Source: Caldanaerobius fijiensis DSM 17918 (GTDB lineage Bacteria > Bacillota > Thermoanaerobacteria > Thermoanaerobacterales > Caldanaerobiaceae). From it: a stretch of 63,112 nucleotides of DNA. The position numbers were made by a program, and so were the translations under genes. Of the stretch, positions 1 to 10,108 are shown one piece after another. The stretch lies in contig NZ_FQVH01000012.1 in NCBI RefSeq assembly GCF_900129075.1, forward strand, positions 1-63,112. The letters are read 5' to 3'. Below the pieces are notes generated by a model that was given only the letters and a program-made list of their open reading frames with translations, made no database searches and had not been told where the DNA came from. How positions within the stretch are numbered: position 1 is the stretch's first letter; the number at the start of each line of letters is the position of its first letter.

Positions 1-193
1 TTCTTGAGTTTGGAGTATCTTTATCTTTCTTCTCATACTTTTCATATCCAAGCTCTGTAGAAAGCTCTGCTTCAAGCATTTCTTGGATAGTATCTTTAAA
101 AAGGTTTTTTAATGACGCATAAAGGTCTGGAATAGATTGAATATTGTTTTCACTGATGAAATTTTTTAATTGTTCCTTTGTCAAAATTGACAT
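1..193 (-). CDS. IS256-family transposase, N-terminal part (runs off window edge)
   Basis: The minus strand opens with ATG at 193-191, preceded by AGGAGG inside an inverted-repeat arm. The reading frame stays open to base 1. The peptide starts MSILTKEQLKNFISENN and contains QEMLEAELSTELGYEKYEK, the usual N-terminal signature of IS256 (mutator-type) DDE transposases. The DDE catalytic part lies outside the window, so it cannot be judged whether the gene is intact. Its 5' end faces the 3' end of a second, truncated IS256 gene in the same orientation. Confidence 0.8.
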   Translation of the reverse strand, partial: MSILTKEQLKNFISENNIQSIPDLYASLKNLFKDTIQEMLEAELSTELGYEKYEKKDKDTPNSR

Positions 194-197
194 TTTT

Positions 198-254
198 AAA
201 AACCTCCTTCTCGGTTTGTTTTATTTTTGAATTCTTACCAAGAAAGAGGTTTTT
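198..254. repeat. Inverted repeat between two IS256 transposase ends
   Basis: Bases 198-215 (AAAAACCTCCTTCTCGGT) are the reverse complement of 237-254 apart from two transition differences, with 21 bp between them. One arm lies just upstream of the transposase start at 193. The other follows the stop of the truncated transposase at 257. They look like the left and right terminal repeats of two IS256 copies placed head to tail. Confidence 0.55.
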
Positions 255-256
255 AA

Positions 257-457
257 TCATTTTACACAAAATTTTTTACAGTCTCCTATATCCCAATTTT
301 TATACCTTACTGTCCACTTCTTTAATACATTCATACTTACCAAATACAATATTTTTTCTAAAGCTTCATCTGATAGAAATATTGTTTTCGATTTTATAAC
401 TTTCCTTAACTGCCTGTAGAATCCTTCAATTATATTTGTCGTATACATTATTTTTCC
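257..457 (-). pseudogene. IS256-family transposase, C-terminal remnant
   Basis: The minus-strand frame ending at 257 encodes about 66 residues, K-I-M-YTTNIIEGFYRQLRKV onward, then SDEALEKILYLVSMNVLKKW. This is the conserved C-terminal end of IS256 transposases (the YTTNxIEGxxRQLRK block). Homology stops just upstream of KIM, where a stop codon precedes, so only the last sixth of the protein is left. It is a decayed copy next to the second IS256 gene at the window edge. Confidence 0.8.
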
Positions 458-588
458 AATTCATCTGCATCTGCATATACAACCTGTGGTTGAGTTTTTT
501 AGCAAAAAACTATAAATTTGATATATGTGAATTGGGAGTGCGGTTGTATATCATTATTATAGCTCGATTACAGAAATGGAGGAAGGTC

Positions 589-1518
589 ATGAAAGAGATT
601 TTTGATCAGGAACAGGTGACGGAACGGTATCAGGCGGCTCTTGCCGCCTTTGTGAACAAGGTTAAGCAAGATCCCAACGTAATCGCAGTGATTCTTCTGG
701 GAGGCCTTGCTTACGACAAGGTGTGGGATAAAAGCGATATAGACCTTGTGGTGATGGTGCGAGACCAGAAACAGGGGACAAAAAACTACTGCATCGACGA
801 GGACAACATCGTTCTCAATGTAATTGTGATTCCTCGCACCGACTTTTGGGAATTGATGGGGAAGGTCAGAGGCGGCCAATTTTTTCATTCCCTGCACGCA
901 AGATCTAAGGTGGTCTACACAATCGACGATAGTGTTGCGGAATATCTGGCCGACATCCAGCACTTGGGTGCGGACGACATTGAATTGGCCTTTTTCGAAA
1001 AGGCCGGTGAACTGATCGGTAACATGGAGAAAATTGAGAAATGGCTAGTGGTTAAAAACAATCCTATGTATGCTCAGTTTTATGTCCTGCGGTGTTCGAC
1101 GATACTGGCGGACATGAGGCTACTGCTGGAGAAAGAGCCACCGAATCGTGAATCGGTGCTGCGGGTGATGGAGTTGGATAGGGATTTCATAGCACCTTTC
1201 TACGAAAGGCCAATGACAGGGAAAATGACGAAAGAGGAAATCTACAAAACTTTGGAAGCCATGCGACAGTTTTTAAGGAACAACGTGGAACTGATAAGCC
1301 GCCCTGCTATACGGTTTATGGAGGACGGCGAGATTAAAACTGTTACCATGCTGTCCAATCACTTCGGCATCGATTTCCATACCATCTACCATGTCTTCGA
1401 ATTCCTCACGGAGATGGGAATAATGGAGAAGGTGACGGAAAGTATTCGCATTACCCCCAAAGGTAAGAAGTTAGTGGAGGAGGTAGCTTTCATATATACA
1501 GGTAATTTAATGGTATAA
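589..1518 (+). CDS. Nucleotidyltransferase-fold protein with C-terminal winged helix
   Basis: 309 residues from ATG 589, preceded by GGAGGAAGG. An upstream in-frame extension from 436 has no ribosome site. Residues 38-52 carry the pol-beta/MNT nucleotidyltransferase motif (GG at 38-39, then D50 and D52 in SDIDLVVM). The position where a third carboxylate is usual reads LNVIV (N77), so activity is uncertain. The last third looks like a winged-helix domain (residues about 245-300). Family members modify antibiotics, proteins or RNA by NMP transfer. It lies 140 bp upstream of a UvrA-like ABC ATPase, suggesting a joint, possibly resistance-related job. The exact substrate is unknown. Confidence 0.7.
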   Translation: MKEIFDQEQVTERYQAALAAFVNKVKQDPNVIAVILLGGLAYDKVWDKSDIDLVVMVRDQKQGTKNYCIDEDNIVLNVIVIPRTDFWELMGKVRGGQFFHSLHARSKVVYTIDDSVAEYLADIQHLGADDIELAFFEKAGELIGNMEKIEKWLVVKNNPMYAQFYVLRCSTILADMRLLLEKEPPNRESVLRVMELDRDFIAPFYERPMTGKMTKEEIYKTLEAMRQFLRNNVELISRPAIRFMEDGEIKTVTMLSNHFGIDFHTIYHVFEFLTEMGIMEKVTESIRITPKGKKLVEEVAFIYTGNLMV

Positions 1519-1658
1519 ATACAGATTTCCATCCCATGGAGTGTTATTACTTAAAGGATATCCCACGGCTTTTTCTGTGGGAAATATTATTTACAATGCA
1601 GGTAACTATATAAAAAAACAAACTATAACCGGTGGACTGACAACGAAAGGGGGTTTTT

Positions 1659-4445
1659 ATGCTAAACAAGACTATTGAAATAATCGGTGCCAAGCAAAAC
1701 AATTTGCGCAACATCAGCTTGGAAATTCCCCGTAACCAACTCACGGTTATAACGGGAGTGTCCGGTTCCGGAAAATCATCCCTGGCCTTCGACGTGATAT
1801 ACGGAGAAGCACAGCGGCGGTTTTTAGAATCCGTCTCAAACTTTGCCAAGAGCCGCATCGACCAGGTCAAGAAGCCTAATGTGGAGTTTGTCCGGGGCCT
1901 TTCCCCCGTTATCGCCATTGAGCAAAAAAAGGGTAATTTTAATCCCAGATCCACTGTGGGGACGGTGACGGGTATCCTGGATTATATGAGACTTCTCTTT
2001 GCCACGGTCGGGGTGGGTGAGTGCCATGTCTGCCGCCACAAGCTAGAGCCGGTCAACGTGTCTCGTCTAGCAGAGCACATCGTATCCTTGCCCGCAGGTA
2101 CCGTGGTTGAATTGCGAGCTCCAGCCGTAAAGATTTACGGTGAGGACTATAACTTCCTCTTTGAAAACATCCGCAAGAAGGGCTATAGGCGCATGCTGGT
2201 AGATGGAAAGCCATTCGATCTCTCGGAGAAATGGGAGCTTAATGAGGACAAGGATTATGAGATGGAGATCATATTGGATCGGTTTACCGTGAAGCGGGGT
2301 ATGTATAGCCAGATCGCCAAGACCATAGAGGCGGCCTTGATTTCCTTGGACGAAGGTATTTACATCCGTACCGAGATTATTGAAGCAGTGGGACCAATTC
2401 CGGCGGATTTCTTTGCTCGGTACGCCTGCCCGAAACACCATTACACTTTATGCGAGATGCACCCCTTCCACTTTTCCTTCAATTCACCGGTCAGCGCTTG
2501 CAGAACCTGCGGCGGAATTGGTAAGTCCTATGTGGTGGAACCACGCTTCTTGGTCACCAACCCGGAACGCAGCATCATGAAGGGGGCTCTGAACAAGAAT
2601 CTTTTTAACCCTGATGCAAAAGACAGCTTCCGTGCTGCCCTCATGTACAGCCTGTCTCAAAAATACGATTTCAGTCTTGATACTCCCTTTAATGAATTGC
2701 CACAGCGAGTAGTAGATCTGCTCTTCTATGGCACTAAGGGAGAGCCGGTGGAAATTCTCCAGCCACCCTTCGCCAAAAAACGGAACTGGGGTGTAGGCAA
2801 GGCGTTACCATTCGACGGTTTTATCAAAGAACTGGAGAACAGATACCGCTATTTCGTCAATGAGACCACCGATACCGAGATCATTGAACCGGACTTTATC
2901 AAAGCAACCATGATTGAGACAACCTGTCCCGAGTGCCACGGTGCCAGACTAAAGAAAGACCGCCTGTCCATCCGCGTGGGAGGTAAGAATATACATGAGC
3001 TATGTCAGATGCCGTTAGAAGAACTGCTTTCGTTTTTACAGCATATTTCCTTCACTGGGAATAACACCGAAGTCGCGAAAAGTATAGTCAATGAGATCGT
3101 TAAACGCATCCAGCTCCTCATTGATGTGGGGCTCTATTATTTGAACCTTGACCGCTGCAACGATTCTATCTCCGGCGGGGAAATGCAGCGCATTAAGATG
3201 TCCACACAGATCAGCAACGAGCTTATAGGTATGCTGTATGTGTTGGACGAGCCCAGCATCGGTCTCCACCCGCGGGATTTGATGAAGGTCATCAACATTA
3301 TGAAGAAGCTGCGGGACCTCGGCAATACAGTCATTGTGGTGGAACATGACCTTGAAACAATGCGCAATGCCGATTATCTGGTGGAGCTCGGACCGGGATC
3401 AGGTATCCACGGCGGCAATGTTATTGCAACCGGTACTGTGGAAGACCTTATGTCCAATGAACAATCCCTGACTGGTGCTTACCTGTCCGGCAGAAAATTT
3501 ATTCCCGTACCGAAGCATCGCCGTCCTTTGGGGGAAAAGTGGCTAACTATACAGGGTGCGCGTGAAAACAACCTTAAGAACATTACGGTAAGCATCCCTT
3601 TGGGCGTGTTTGTCTGCGTGACGGGTGTATCGGGCTCCGGCAAGTCTACTCTGATCAAGGAAACTCTTTATAAGGGACTTAAAGTGCTTAAAAAAGGTGC
3701 ACGATTGGTGCCAGGGGAGCACGATTCTATTATTGGAGCGGAATATGTCAGCAATGTCATTAACATCGACCAGACTCCCATTGGACGCAACATCAGATCA
3801 AATGTCACCACTTACGTTGGAATTTACGACTGAATTCGCAACTATTTTGCGTCTACCGACGAGGCTATTGAAAAAGGATATTCTGCTATTGATTTCAGTC
3901 TGTCCCACGCCGGAGGTACCCGCTGCGAATATTGCTCAGGCAACGGTGTGATTATTACCAGCCTTCAGTATATGCCTGATATCGAGACCGTATGTCCCGT
4001 TTGTAAAGGCGCACGGTTTTCTCAAGAAGGATTAGATATCCGCTACCACGGAAAGAATATCAGCGATGTACTAAATATGACGGTAGAGGAAGCGTTGGAC
4101 TTCTTCGGGGAGGATAAGATTCTCAGCCATAAGTTAGGCATCATGAATGAACTGGGCTTGGGCTACCTGACCTTAGGCCAGAGCACCACAACGTTGTCTG
4201 GGGGCGAAGCCCAGCGCGTCAAATTGGCTTATGAGCTCGCCAAGATTCAGCGCGGAAGTCACAACCTATACATCATGGACGAGCCTACCACGGGCTTACA
4301 TCTGTCTGATATCGAGCGGCTGCTTCTATGTATCAATAAACTGGTAGACAAGGGGCACACGGTACTGATCATTGAACACAACCTAGATGTGATTAAGTGT
4401 GCTGATTATGTGATCGACAGCAGCAGAGTATCAGACTACGTTTAA
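1659..4445 (+). pseudogene. UvrA-like ABC ATPase interrupted by an in-frame TGA
   Basis: Two open stretches, 1659-3833 and the frame resuming at 3834, are in the same frame and separated only by TGA at 3831-3833. Read through, they give a UvrA-type double ABC ATPase. It has Walker A GVSGSGKS at residues 33-40, a first signature SGGEMQRI, LDEPSIGLHPRD, a second Walker A near 656, zinc-type pairs CEYC and CPVC, LSGGEAQRV near 847 and IMDEPTTGL. UvrA normally reads GVFDxIRxxFA at the stop position; here it is GIYD-stop-IRNYFAST. One zinc pair is CPKH rather than CxxC. The C-terminus ends early (IDSSRVSDYV) without the usual glycine-rich tail. It is likely a UvrA paralogue of the resistance type. 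It may be dead, or the stop may be a sequencing error. Confidence 0.75.
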
Positions 4446-4455
4446 GGAAATGGCA

Positions 4456-4530
4456 ATGAGGAAAAAAAGTGAAAAGTGTTACGGAGCTCCAAAAATCCAT
4501 AAAATGCTTAAAGAAAGAGGACATGATTAG
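4456..4530 (+). pseudogene. IS3-family transposase (OrfB) fragment
   Basis: A short frame, M-R-K-K-SEKCYGAPKIHKMLKERGHD then TAG, matches the helix-turn-helix part of IS3/IS150-type OrfB transposases (YGxxRIxxxLxxRG). Nothing recognisable flanks it. It lies directly after the truncated UvrA-like gene, so an IS3 insertion or deletion may have removed the end of that gene. Confidence 0.5.
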
Positions 4531-4624
4531 TTAGCATAAAAATTTTAAGTTTTTGTGTCTACTATATTGACATAAATCCATATCTGTAGCCGGCTGAGAA
4601 TCAATTTAGGGGGTTTTTATTTAT

Positions 4625-5731
4625 ATGAGTATTGGAAAAAACATTTATCAGTTGCGTAAAGAAAACAATCTTACGCAGTTGGAACTTGCGCAAAAAATAG
4701 GCGTGAGTGAGCAGACGGTGTCAAAGTGGGAGAATGATGTCTGTTGTCCCGATGTTTCAATGTTTCCTGTGCTTGCAAAGCTGTTCGGAGTATCAATTGA
4801 CCGCATTTTCGGATTTCACGAGGAGTCTTACGAAGAAGAAGTTAAAAAAATTGTCAAGGCAGCGAATGACAGCCGTGATATACGGGGTAAAATCGAAGTG
4901 CTGACCGAAGGCCTCAAAAAGTATCCTAACAGCGACGTTCTAAAAGTTGAACTTGCGTTTTCACTGTCAGTGCTGAGGAAATTTTCAAAAGATACGGACG
5001 AAAAAAAGGAATTAGCCGCAAAAATAGAACGACTGTGCGAGGAAGTGCTTGCAATGAAGAATTCAAAGCGGCATGGCGAGGCGTTGAACATGCTTGTCGT
5101 ACTCTATAGGGAGACCGGAAAAACCGAGCTTGCAAAACAAACTCTTGAGCGGATGCCTGTCGGGAACTTTGATGGGTATGTGATGAGCTTGATTTCTATC
5201 GTGCTTGAGGAGAAAGACACGCCCGCAGCAAAGCACAAGGTCGAAGAGCTACTCTGGCGCTTTTACATCGGAATGAATATCATGACCGAAAATTTTGCGC
5301 GGTATTTGTTCAACGAAAAGGATTACGAGGGTGCGCTGAGATTTATTAAACTTAATCAGAAAATCGTGCATATGTTCGACGAAGAAGGCGAAACCTTTGC
5401 CCTCTGCCACAAAATGCGTGCACATGAAATCGCCGCACAGATTTACAAGGCAATAGGTAACAGAGAAAAATGCCTCAACGAACTTGAAGAAGTGTATCGC
5501 ATATCGCTTCTTATGGCCGATGCATCAACCAACAAGACCAACGAAATCTCGAAGATCAATCGTTATTTTGAGGACATTGGCGATCTCGGAATAGTTCATG
5601 AACATTTTTCGGAGGTACCGGACAATATCGCACTACTCTCGCACTATGATGCATTTTTCGCTGATTCGGAAGATTACGCGGAAAGATACGCAGAGTTAAA
5701 AGAAAAATTTCAGAAAATCGGTAAAAAATAA
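4625..5731 (+). CDS. XRE-family transcriptional regulator with TPR-like C-terminal domain
   Basis: 368 residues. Residues 5-60 form an XRE/Cro helix-turn-helix (LTQLELAQKIGVSEQTVSKW). The rest is a long alpha-helical region rich in paired helices, as in TPR-containing regulators that sense peptides or partners. GGGGG stands about 10 bases before ATG 4625. The gene stands alone between transposon fragments. Its target is unknown. Nothing in the reading frame looks broken. Confidence 0.75.
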   Translation: MSIGKNIYQLRKENNLTQLELAQKIGVSEQTVSKWENDVCCPDVSMFPVLAKLFGVSIDRIFGFHEESYEEEVKKIVKAANDSRDIRGKIEVLTEGLKKYPNSDVLKVELAFSLSVLRKFSKDTDEKKELAAKIERLCEEVLAMKNSKRHGEALNMLVVLYRETGKTELAKQTLERMPVGNFDGYVMSLISIVLEEKDTPAAKHKVEELLWRFYIGMNIMTENFARYLFNEKDYEGALRFIKLNQKIVHMFDEEGETFALCHKMRAHEIAAQIYKAIGNREKCLNELEEVYRISLLMADASTNKTNEISKINRYFEDIGDLGIVHEHFSEVPDNIALLSHYDAFFADSEDYAERYAELKEKFQKIGKK

Positions 5732-5781
5732 ATCTGGGAGTGCTTAAAGACAGCTATAATTTCTTCATGTGAGTCAATCCC

Positions 5782-6759
<978 letters not shown>

Positions 6760-6856
6760 CTACGGTTCTATAATTTTTTGGGTGTTGCATTTAATTTTAC
6801 AATGAACCTAATTCAATACAGTCTTACTACACCGTGCGGCGAGAGTAAAATCAAGC

Positions 6857-6878
6857 AATTTAACACAAGTGTTAAATT
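6857..6878. promoter_or_regulatory. Perfect 10-bp dyad, candidate operator of the XRE regulator
   Basis: AATTTAACAC-AA-GTGTTAAATT is a perfect inverted repeat in the 282-bp region (6700-6981) upstream of the XRE gene at 6982. The size and spacing suit a homodimeric repressor. A plausible role is autoregulation of the XRE gene and the kinase gene after it. Apart from this dyad, I see only AT-rich sequence in that region. Confidence 0.4.
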
Positions 6879-6981
6879 CGCTCTCATTCTGCGTAGTGGG
6901 CTTTTTCACAGTTTTGAAGTATAATAATTGTACATAAAAACAAGGGTAATACGTAAAAGACAGAAAGGGAGATATTGAATA

Positions 6982-7386
6982 ATGAATATCGGAGAAAAAA
7001 TAAAAAAATTAAGGTTACAAAAAATGTTGACCCAAGAACAGCTTGCGTATGCCCTCGGTGTTTCAGTACAATCCGTTTCACGCTGGGAAAGTGGCGTAAA
7101 TTACCCTGATATCACCATGCTTCCACTGATAGCCAAGCTGTTCAATGTTACGACAGATTATTTGCTGGATGTGGAGGGAGAAAAGAACACGGCAAAGCTG
7201 CTTAAAACAGTCGAAACGATTGAAGTGCAGTCAAAAAAAGAAGCGGAAGAATTACTGGCAAAATTCAAAGCAGAACGTTTTCCCGTTCTGAAGGACTATT
7301 CCATCACTGAATCCAACGGCAAGTATATTCTTGAATTGACAAAAGAGTTCAATGTCGATTTGAATAATGTGAAGTTCGACAAATAA
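6982..7386 (+). CDS. XRE-family transcriptional regulator
   Basis: 134 residues. Residues 6-60 form an XRE helix-turn-helix (LTQEQLAYALGVSVQSVSRW followed by LFNVTTDYLL). The C-terminal 70 residues are an uncharacterised alpha/beta stretch. A GGGAGA ribosome site precedes ATG 6982. The next gene begins 28 bp downstream on the same strand, so the two are probably one transcript. The dyad at 6857-6878 is a possible operator. Confidence 0.75.
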   Translation: MNIGEKIKKLRLQKMLTQEQLAYALGVSVQSVSRWESGVNYPDITMLPLIAKLFNVTTDYLLDVEGEKNTAKLLKTVETIEVQSKKEAEELLAKFKAERFPVLKDYSITESNGKYILELTKEFNVDLNNVKFDK

Positions 7387-7413
7387 GGAATTTGAAGTTG
7401 GAGGGATAATATT

Positions 7414-8049
7414 ATGCTTTTTACTTGTGAAAACTGCGGACAATATCGAGTGGATCAGAACATAGACGAAAAAAACAATCTGCTCATCTGCCCTGAATGC
7501 GGACATCAAAAAACCTTTAAACGTATGCCGTTGTTTGCAATTGGTGGGGCCAGCGGAAGTGGAAAAACCGCCGTTTGCAGACAGATCGCTGGAAGGCTTA
7601 ATGGAGTCGTTGTGCTTGACGGGGATATTCTGTGGGAGAGCTCGCGTTTCACACCGGAAAACGCAAGTGGGTTTTATGAAATGTGGTTACGTCTTTGCCT
7701 AAATATCACGCAATCAGGTGTTTTTGTTGCCGTTTTCAATGCCGGCTTTGGTATACCAGAGAACCTCGAAAACTGCTACAGCCGTAGATATTTTTCAGAT
7801 GTTTACTATCTGGTATTATACTGTTCCGACGAGGAACTTGAAAAGCGTTTGAAGAAGCGTCCCCAGTGGAGTGACGGTAATGGAGGCGGCTTCATCGAGG
7901 GCATGAAAAGGTTCAATAACTATTTCAAAAATCTGAAAAGCGAAACAATCCATATTGATAAGCTTGATACTACGGGTATTTCACTTGAAGAAACAACAAA
8001 ACTGGTCATGAACTGGATGCAAAGTAAAATTAAGCTTTCAAGCAAATGA
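7414..8049 (+). CDS. Zinc-ribbon P-loop kinase-like protein
   Basis: 211 residues. The N-terminus has a CENC...CPEC zinc ribbon (residues about 5-30). It is followed by a P-loop GGASGSGKTAV near residues 44-54 and a nucleoside/shikimate-kinase-like layout (VVLDGDILW, then YLVLYCSDEELEKRLKKRP as a lid/arginine region). The family phosphorylates small molecules or nucleosides; the substrate is not evident. It is co-directional with the XRE regulator and followed by a terminator-like hairpin at 8095, so it looks like a two-gene unit. Confidence 0.6.
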   Translation: MLFTCENCGQYRVDQNIDEKNNLLICPECGHQKTFKRMPLFAIGGASGSGKTAVCRQIAGRLNGVVVLDGDILWESSRFTPENASGFYEMWLRLCLNITQSGVFVAVFNAGFGIPENLENCYSRRYFSDVYYLVLYCSDEELEKRLKKRPQWSDGNGGGFIEGMKRFNNYFKNLKSETIHIDKLDTTGISLEETTKLVMNWMQSKIKLSSK

Positions 8050-8094
8050 AATACTCCAGTTTACCGATGTATATTGAATACATACCTAACCGAG

Positions 8095-8129
8095 AGCAGT
8101 TGAAGCTAATTCAACTGCTATTTTCTTTT
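8095..8129 (+). terminator. Intrinsic terminator-like hairpin
   Basis: AGCAGTTGAA (8095-8104) pairs perfectly with TTCAACTGCT (8110-8119) around a 5-nt loop and is followed by ATTTTCTTTT. It follows the kinase gene stop by about 45 bp. Confidence 0.65.
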
Positions 8130-8159
8130 ATCCCAAAATCAAAAAAGAAGGACTACTCC

Positions 8160-8424
8160 ATGACGAAACCCAAACCGAAAACAATGGAAGAACTTGTAGT
8201 CGAGCAAGACTGTGTGCAGGAGCAAATCCGGCAATTCAAAAACTGCAACAAGATTTTATTTTACAGCGCAAAATGAGCGTTGAGGAACGTAAACGAGTAC
8301 GCGCCGACTTGTCGAGTTCGGGAGGATTTTGGAAAGCGTGTTTCCCAAAATCATGGAACTACCCGGCGAGGAGGTCAAGGCCTTTTTGGAGCAGAAACGC
8401 CAAGGAACACATGACGCGGGATAA
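8160..8424 (+). pseudogene. Conjugative-element accessory protein remnant (DUF3847-like)
   Basis: ATG 8160 begins MTKPKPKTMEELVVEQD, resembling the small coiled-coil proteins next to relaxase genes in integrative conjugative elements. The frame soon stops. In another frame FPKIMELPGEEVKAFLEQKR...GTHDAG runs to a stop at 8424. The two pieces look like the ends of one frameshifted gene. Family assignment rests on pattern memory only and is tentative. Confidence 0.35.
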
Positions 8425-8864
8425 CTCCCTTGGTAACAAGGGCGCACTTATACACCATTACGAGCGTCGTGCGCTATCCGAAGGCGCTTGCAGTGGGCCT
8501 GGCCTCTTACAACGCGCAGGGGAAACTGCATTCCCCTGCGACAGCATACGCTGTATACCCTTTTACGCACTTGCCAAAAGCGAACATCTTACTGCAGTAA
8601 GATATTCACTTTTAGCAAGTCTTAGATCGCTGTACTGGATGTGATGACCATAGCAATTTATCATTGCAATATCAATATTATTAGCCGGGGCAATGGCAAG
8701 CCGTTACCGTAGCCGCCTGCCGCTGTGACGAAAGGCTGATAAACGAATGGGACGGAATGCCCCACGGCTACATCTGTAATGGTGACGTTATTGGGAGAGA
8801 AGAACGGAAAATGAGTGCATGCTGCTTTCCTTAGAAAGAAACTGCTCTCCGGCTGAAAGTATAA
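8425..8864 (+). other. Non-coding or decayed stretch of conjugative-element origin
   Basis: No intact gene is visible. One frame at about 8721-8820 reads CDERLINEWDGMPHGYICNG and looks protein-like but has no start or recognised family. A direct pairing of GCAAGTGC-type repeats was not found. Position between two element remnants suggests leftover mobilisation-region DNA. Confidence 0.3.
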
Positions 8865-9041
8865 TATCCGGCGGGGACACGCGTCAAACTGGTTTGGATG
8901 AACGAACATTTCAGCAAGCTAAAGCCCGGCGACCAATATACCGTTACGTTTGTGGACAATATTGGTACCATACATATAAAGTGGGACTGCGGTTCTTCAC
9001 TCGATGCAGCCTATGATAAGGATGTGAGCAGGAGGCTGTAA
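8865..9041 (+). pseudogene. DUF4314-like conjugative-element protein remnant
   Basis: After a stop codon, the frame from 8865 reads YPAGTRVKLVWMNE, then LKPGDQYTVTFVDNIGTIHI and KWDCGSSLD, ending at TAA 9039-9041. This matches the small beta-barrel DUF4314 domain found in ORFs of Tn916/CTn-type elements (YPxGTRVxL...GTV..VDDxGxIxxxWDxGSSL). No start codon is in frame, so it is a 5'-truncated relic. Confidence 0.55.
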
Positions 9042-9049
9042 CAGCCTAA

Positions 9050-9567
9050 ATGTACACAAATTCCGCCGCTAAGATTGTTAAAAATCAAATGGATACACGT
9101 TTGATGAATGAACGCGACCGTGAAACCTGGGAAGTAATAGGATTTAGGAAAAAAGATGCCATAAGCACCTTTGGCGAATTTACATATAGAAGACGTCTTT
9201 ACAGAAACAAAAAGACAGGTGAGACCAGGTTTTTGTTGGATAATCTATTGGGTTGGCCAATAAGGGCAAAAATAACTCCAAGGTTAAGAGAGATAGCAGT
9301 GAAATTGAGTACGGAGATGTCCTTCAGGCGCGTTGCCGAAACTTTAAGCCAACTATTTATTCCCCAGTATCAGCACAATATGGAGAATTAGAGAAATATA
9401 TTTTACGTTGGCCAATGAAACAGAGAAAACTCAAAGAGATGGCGCAGATAAAGTCGGAAGAGAAAAAAGGAGTTAAAGACATAGAGGAATGGCTTAGAGT
9501 ATCTCTGCCTGTATTAAAAGGGCCCTGTTGCCGGACGGTCGCATGGGTAAAGTATGTATTAAAATAA
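9050..9567 (+). pseudogene. ISLre2-family (UPF0236) transposase remnant
   Basis: The frame 9050-9391 contains WEVIGFRKKDAISTFGEFTYRR, LLDNLLGWPIRAKITPRLRE and KLSTEMSFRRVAETLSQL. This is the N-terminal region of ISLre2 transposases (ERR.Y.N..TGE...LLD..LG...R..ISP.L...A...A..MSYR.AAE.L). It stops at NMEN. A second frame to 9567 is open but not clearly homologous. Downstream to 9747 nothing is recognised. The rest of the transposase is absent. Confidence 0.6.
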
Positions 9568-9747
9568 TTAAGCCATGTAGGTGTTGCAGCGATTATTTAA
9601 AGACAGTTTGTACTGAGATTTGGGGGTAAGAGAAGGATGTAATAGGTTAAGAAAGATACCGGTCCAGGGTATCAGAACTCCTGACACAAACACATGTCTA
9701 CGGGAACTTGCATACTTTTATTACACTTTTTATATTAAAGCCTAGCT

Positions 9748-10083
9748 TTAACTTTGACTTTTTACAATTTTCTGATACTCCGCTCCCCATATTTCCATTG
9801 CTTTGATAATTGGACGCATGCTTTCACCTAATTCACTTAAGGAGTATTCTACACGGGGCGGTACTTCCGGATACACAGTCCGGATAATAATTCCATCTGC
9901 TTCCATAGACCTCAAGCTATCCGTCAGTACCTTTTGACTGATACCTGGGATGTTTTTCCGCAGTTCGTTAAAGCGCCAAGGGCGCTGAAGCAAATTTCGC
10001 AAGATCAACAATTTCCACTTGCTGCCTATCAACTGAACCGTGGTTGCTACGGGACATTCAGGCAATTCTTCTTTTGTCAGCAC
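9748..10083 (-). CDS. HxlR-family transcriptional regulator
   Basis: 111 residues from GTG 10083 with AAGGAGATGAT upstream. It is a typical winged-helix HxlR/YodB protein: C11 in PECPVATTVQLIGSKWK, then LLILRNLL, FNELRKNIPGISQKVLTDSLR and the wing EVPPRVEYSLSELGESM. The lone N-terminal cysteine is the redox/electrophile sensor in YodB-type members. It is divergent from the MFS pump at 10308, so it probably controls that gene and itself. A 21-bp dyad lies in the shared region. Confidence 0.85.
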   Translation of the reverse strand: MLTKEELPECPVATTVQLIGSKWKLLILRNLLQRPWRFNELRKNIPGISQKVLTDSLRSMEADGIIIRTVYPEVPPRVEYSLSELGESMRPIIKAMEIWGAEYQKIVKSQS

Positions 10084-10108
10084 CGTATCATCTCCTTCAT
10101 AAGTTCAG

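Noticed and set aside
436-588. N-terminal extension of the nucleotidyltransferase frame
   Set aside because: Hydrophobic, unrelated residues with no ribosome site; ATG 589 has a strong one at the right distance.
3831-3833. TGA as a selenocysteine codon in the UvrA-like gene
   Set aside because: UvrA proteins do not use selenocysteine here, the expected residue is not a cysteine, and no SECIS-like hairpin was evident next to the codon.
8273-8644. Open frame of 123 codons as a gene
   Set aside because: Its sequence is low in recognisable motifs and covers another frame that matches a conjugative-element remnant; no ribosome site.
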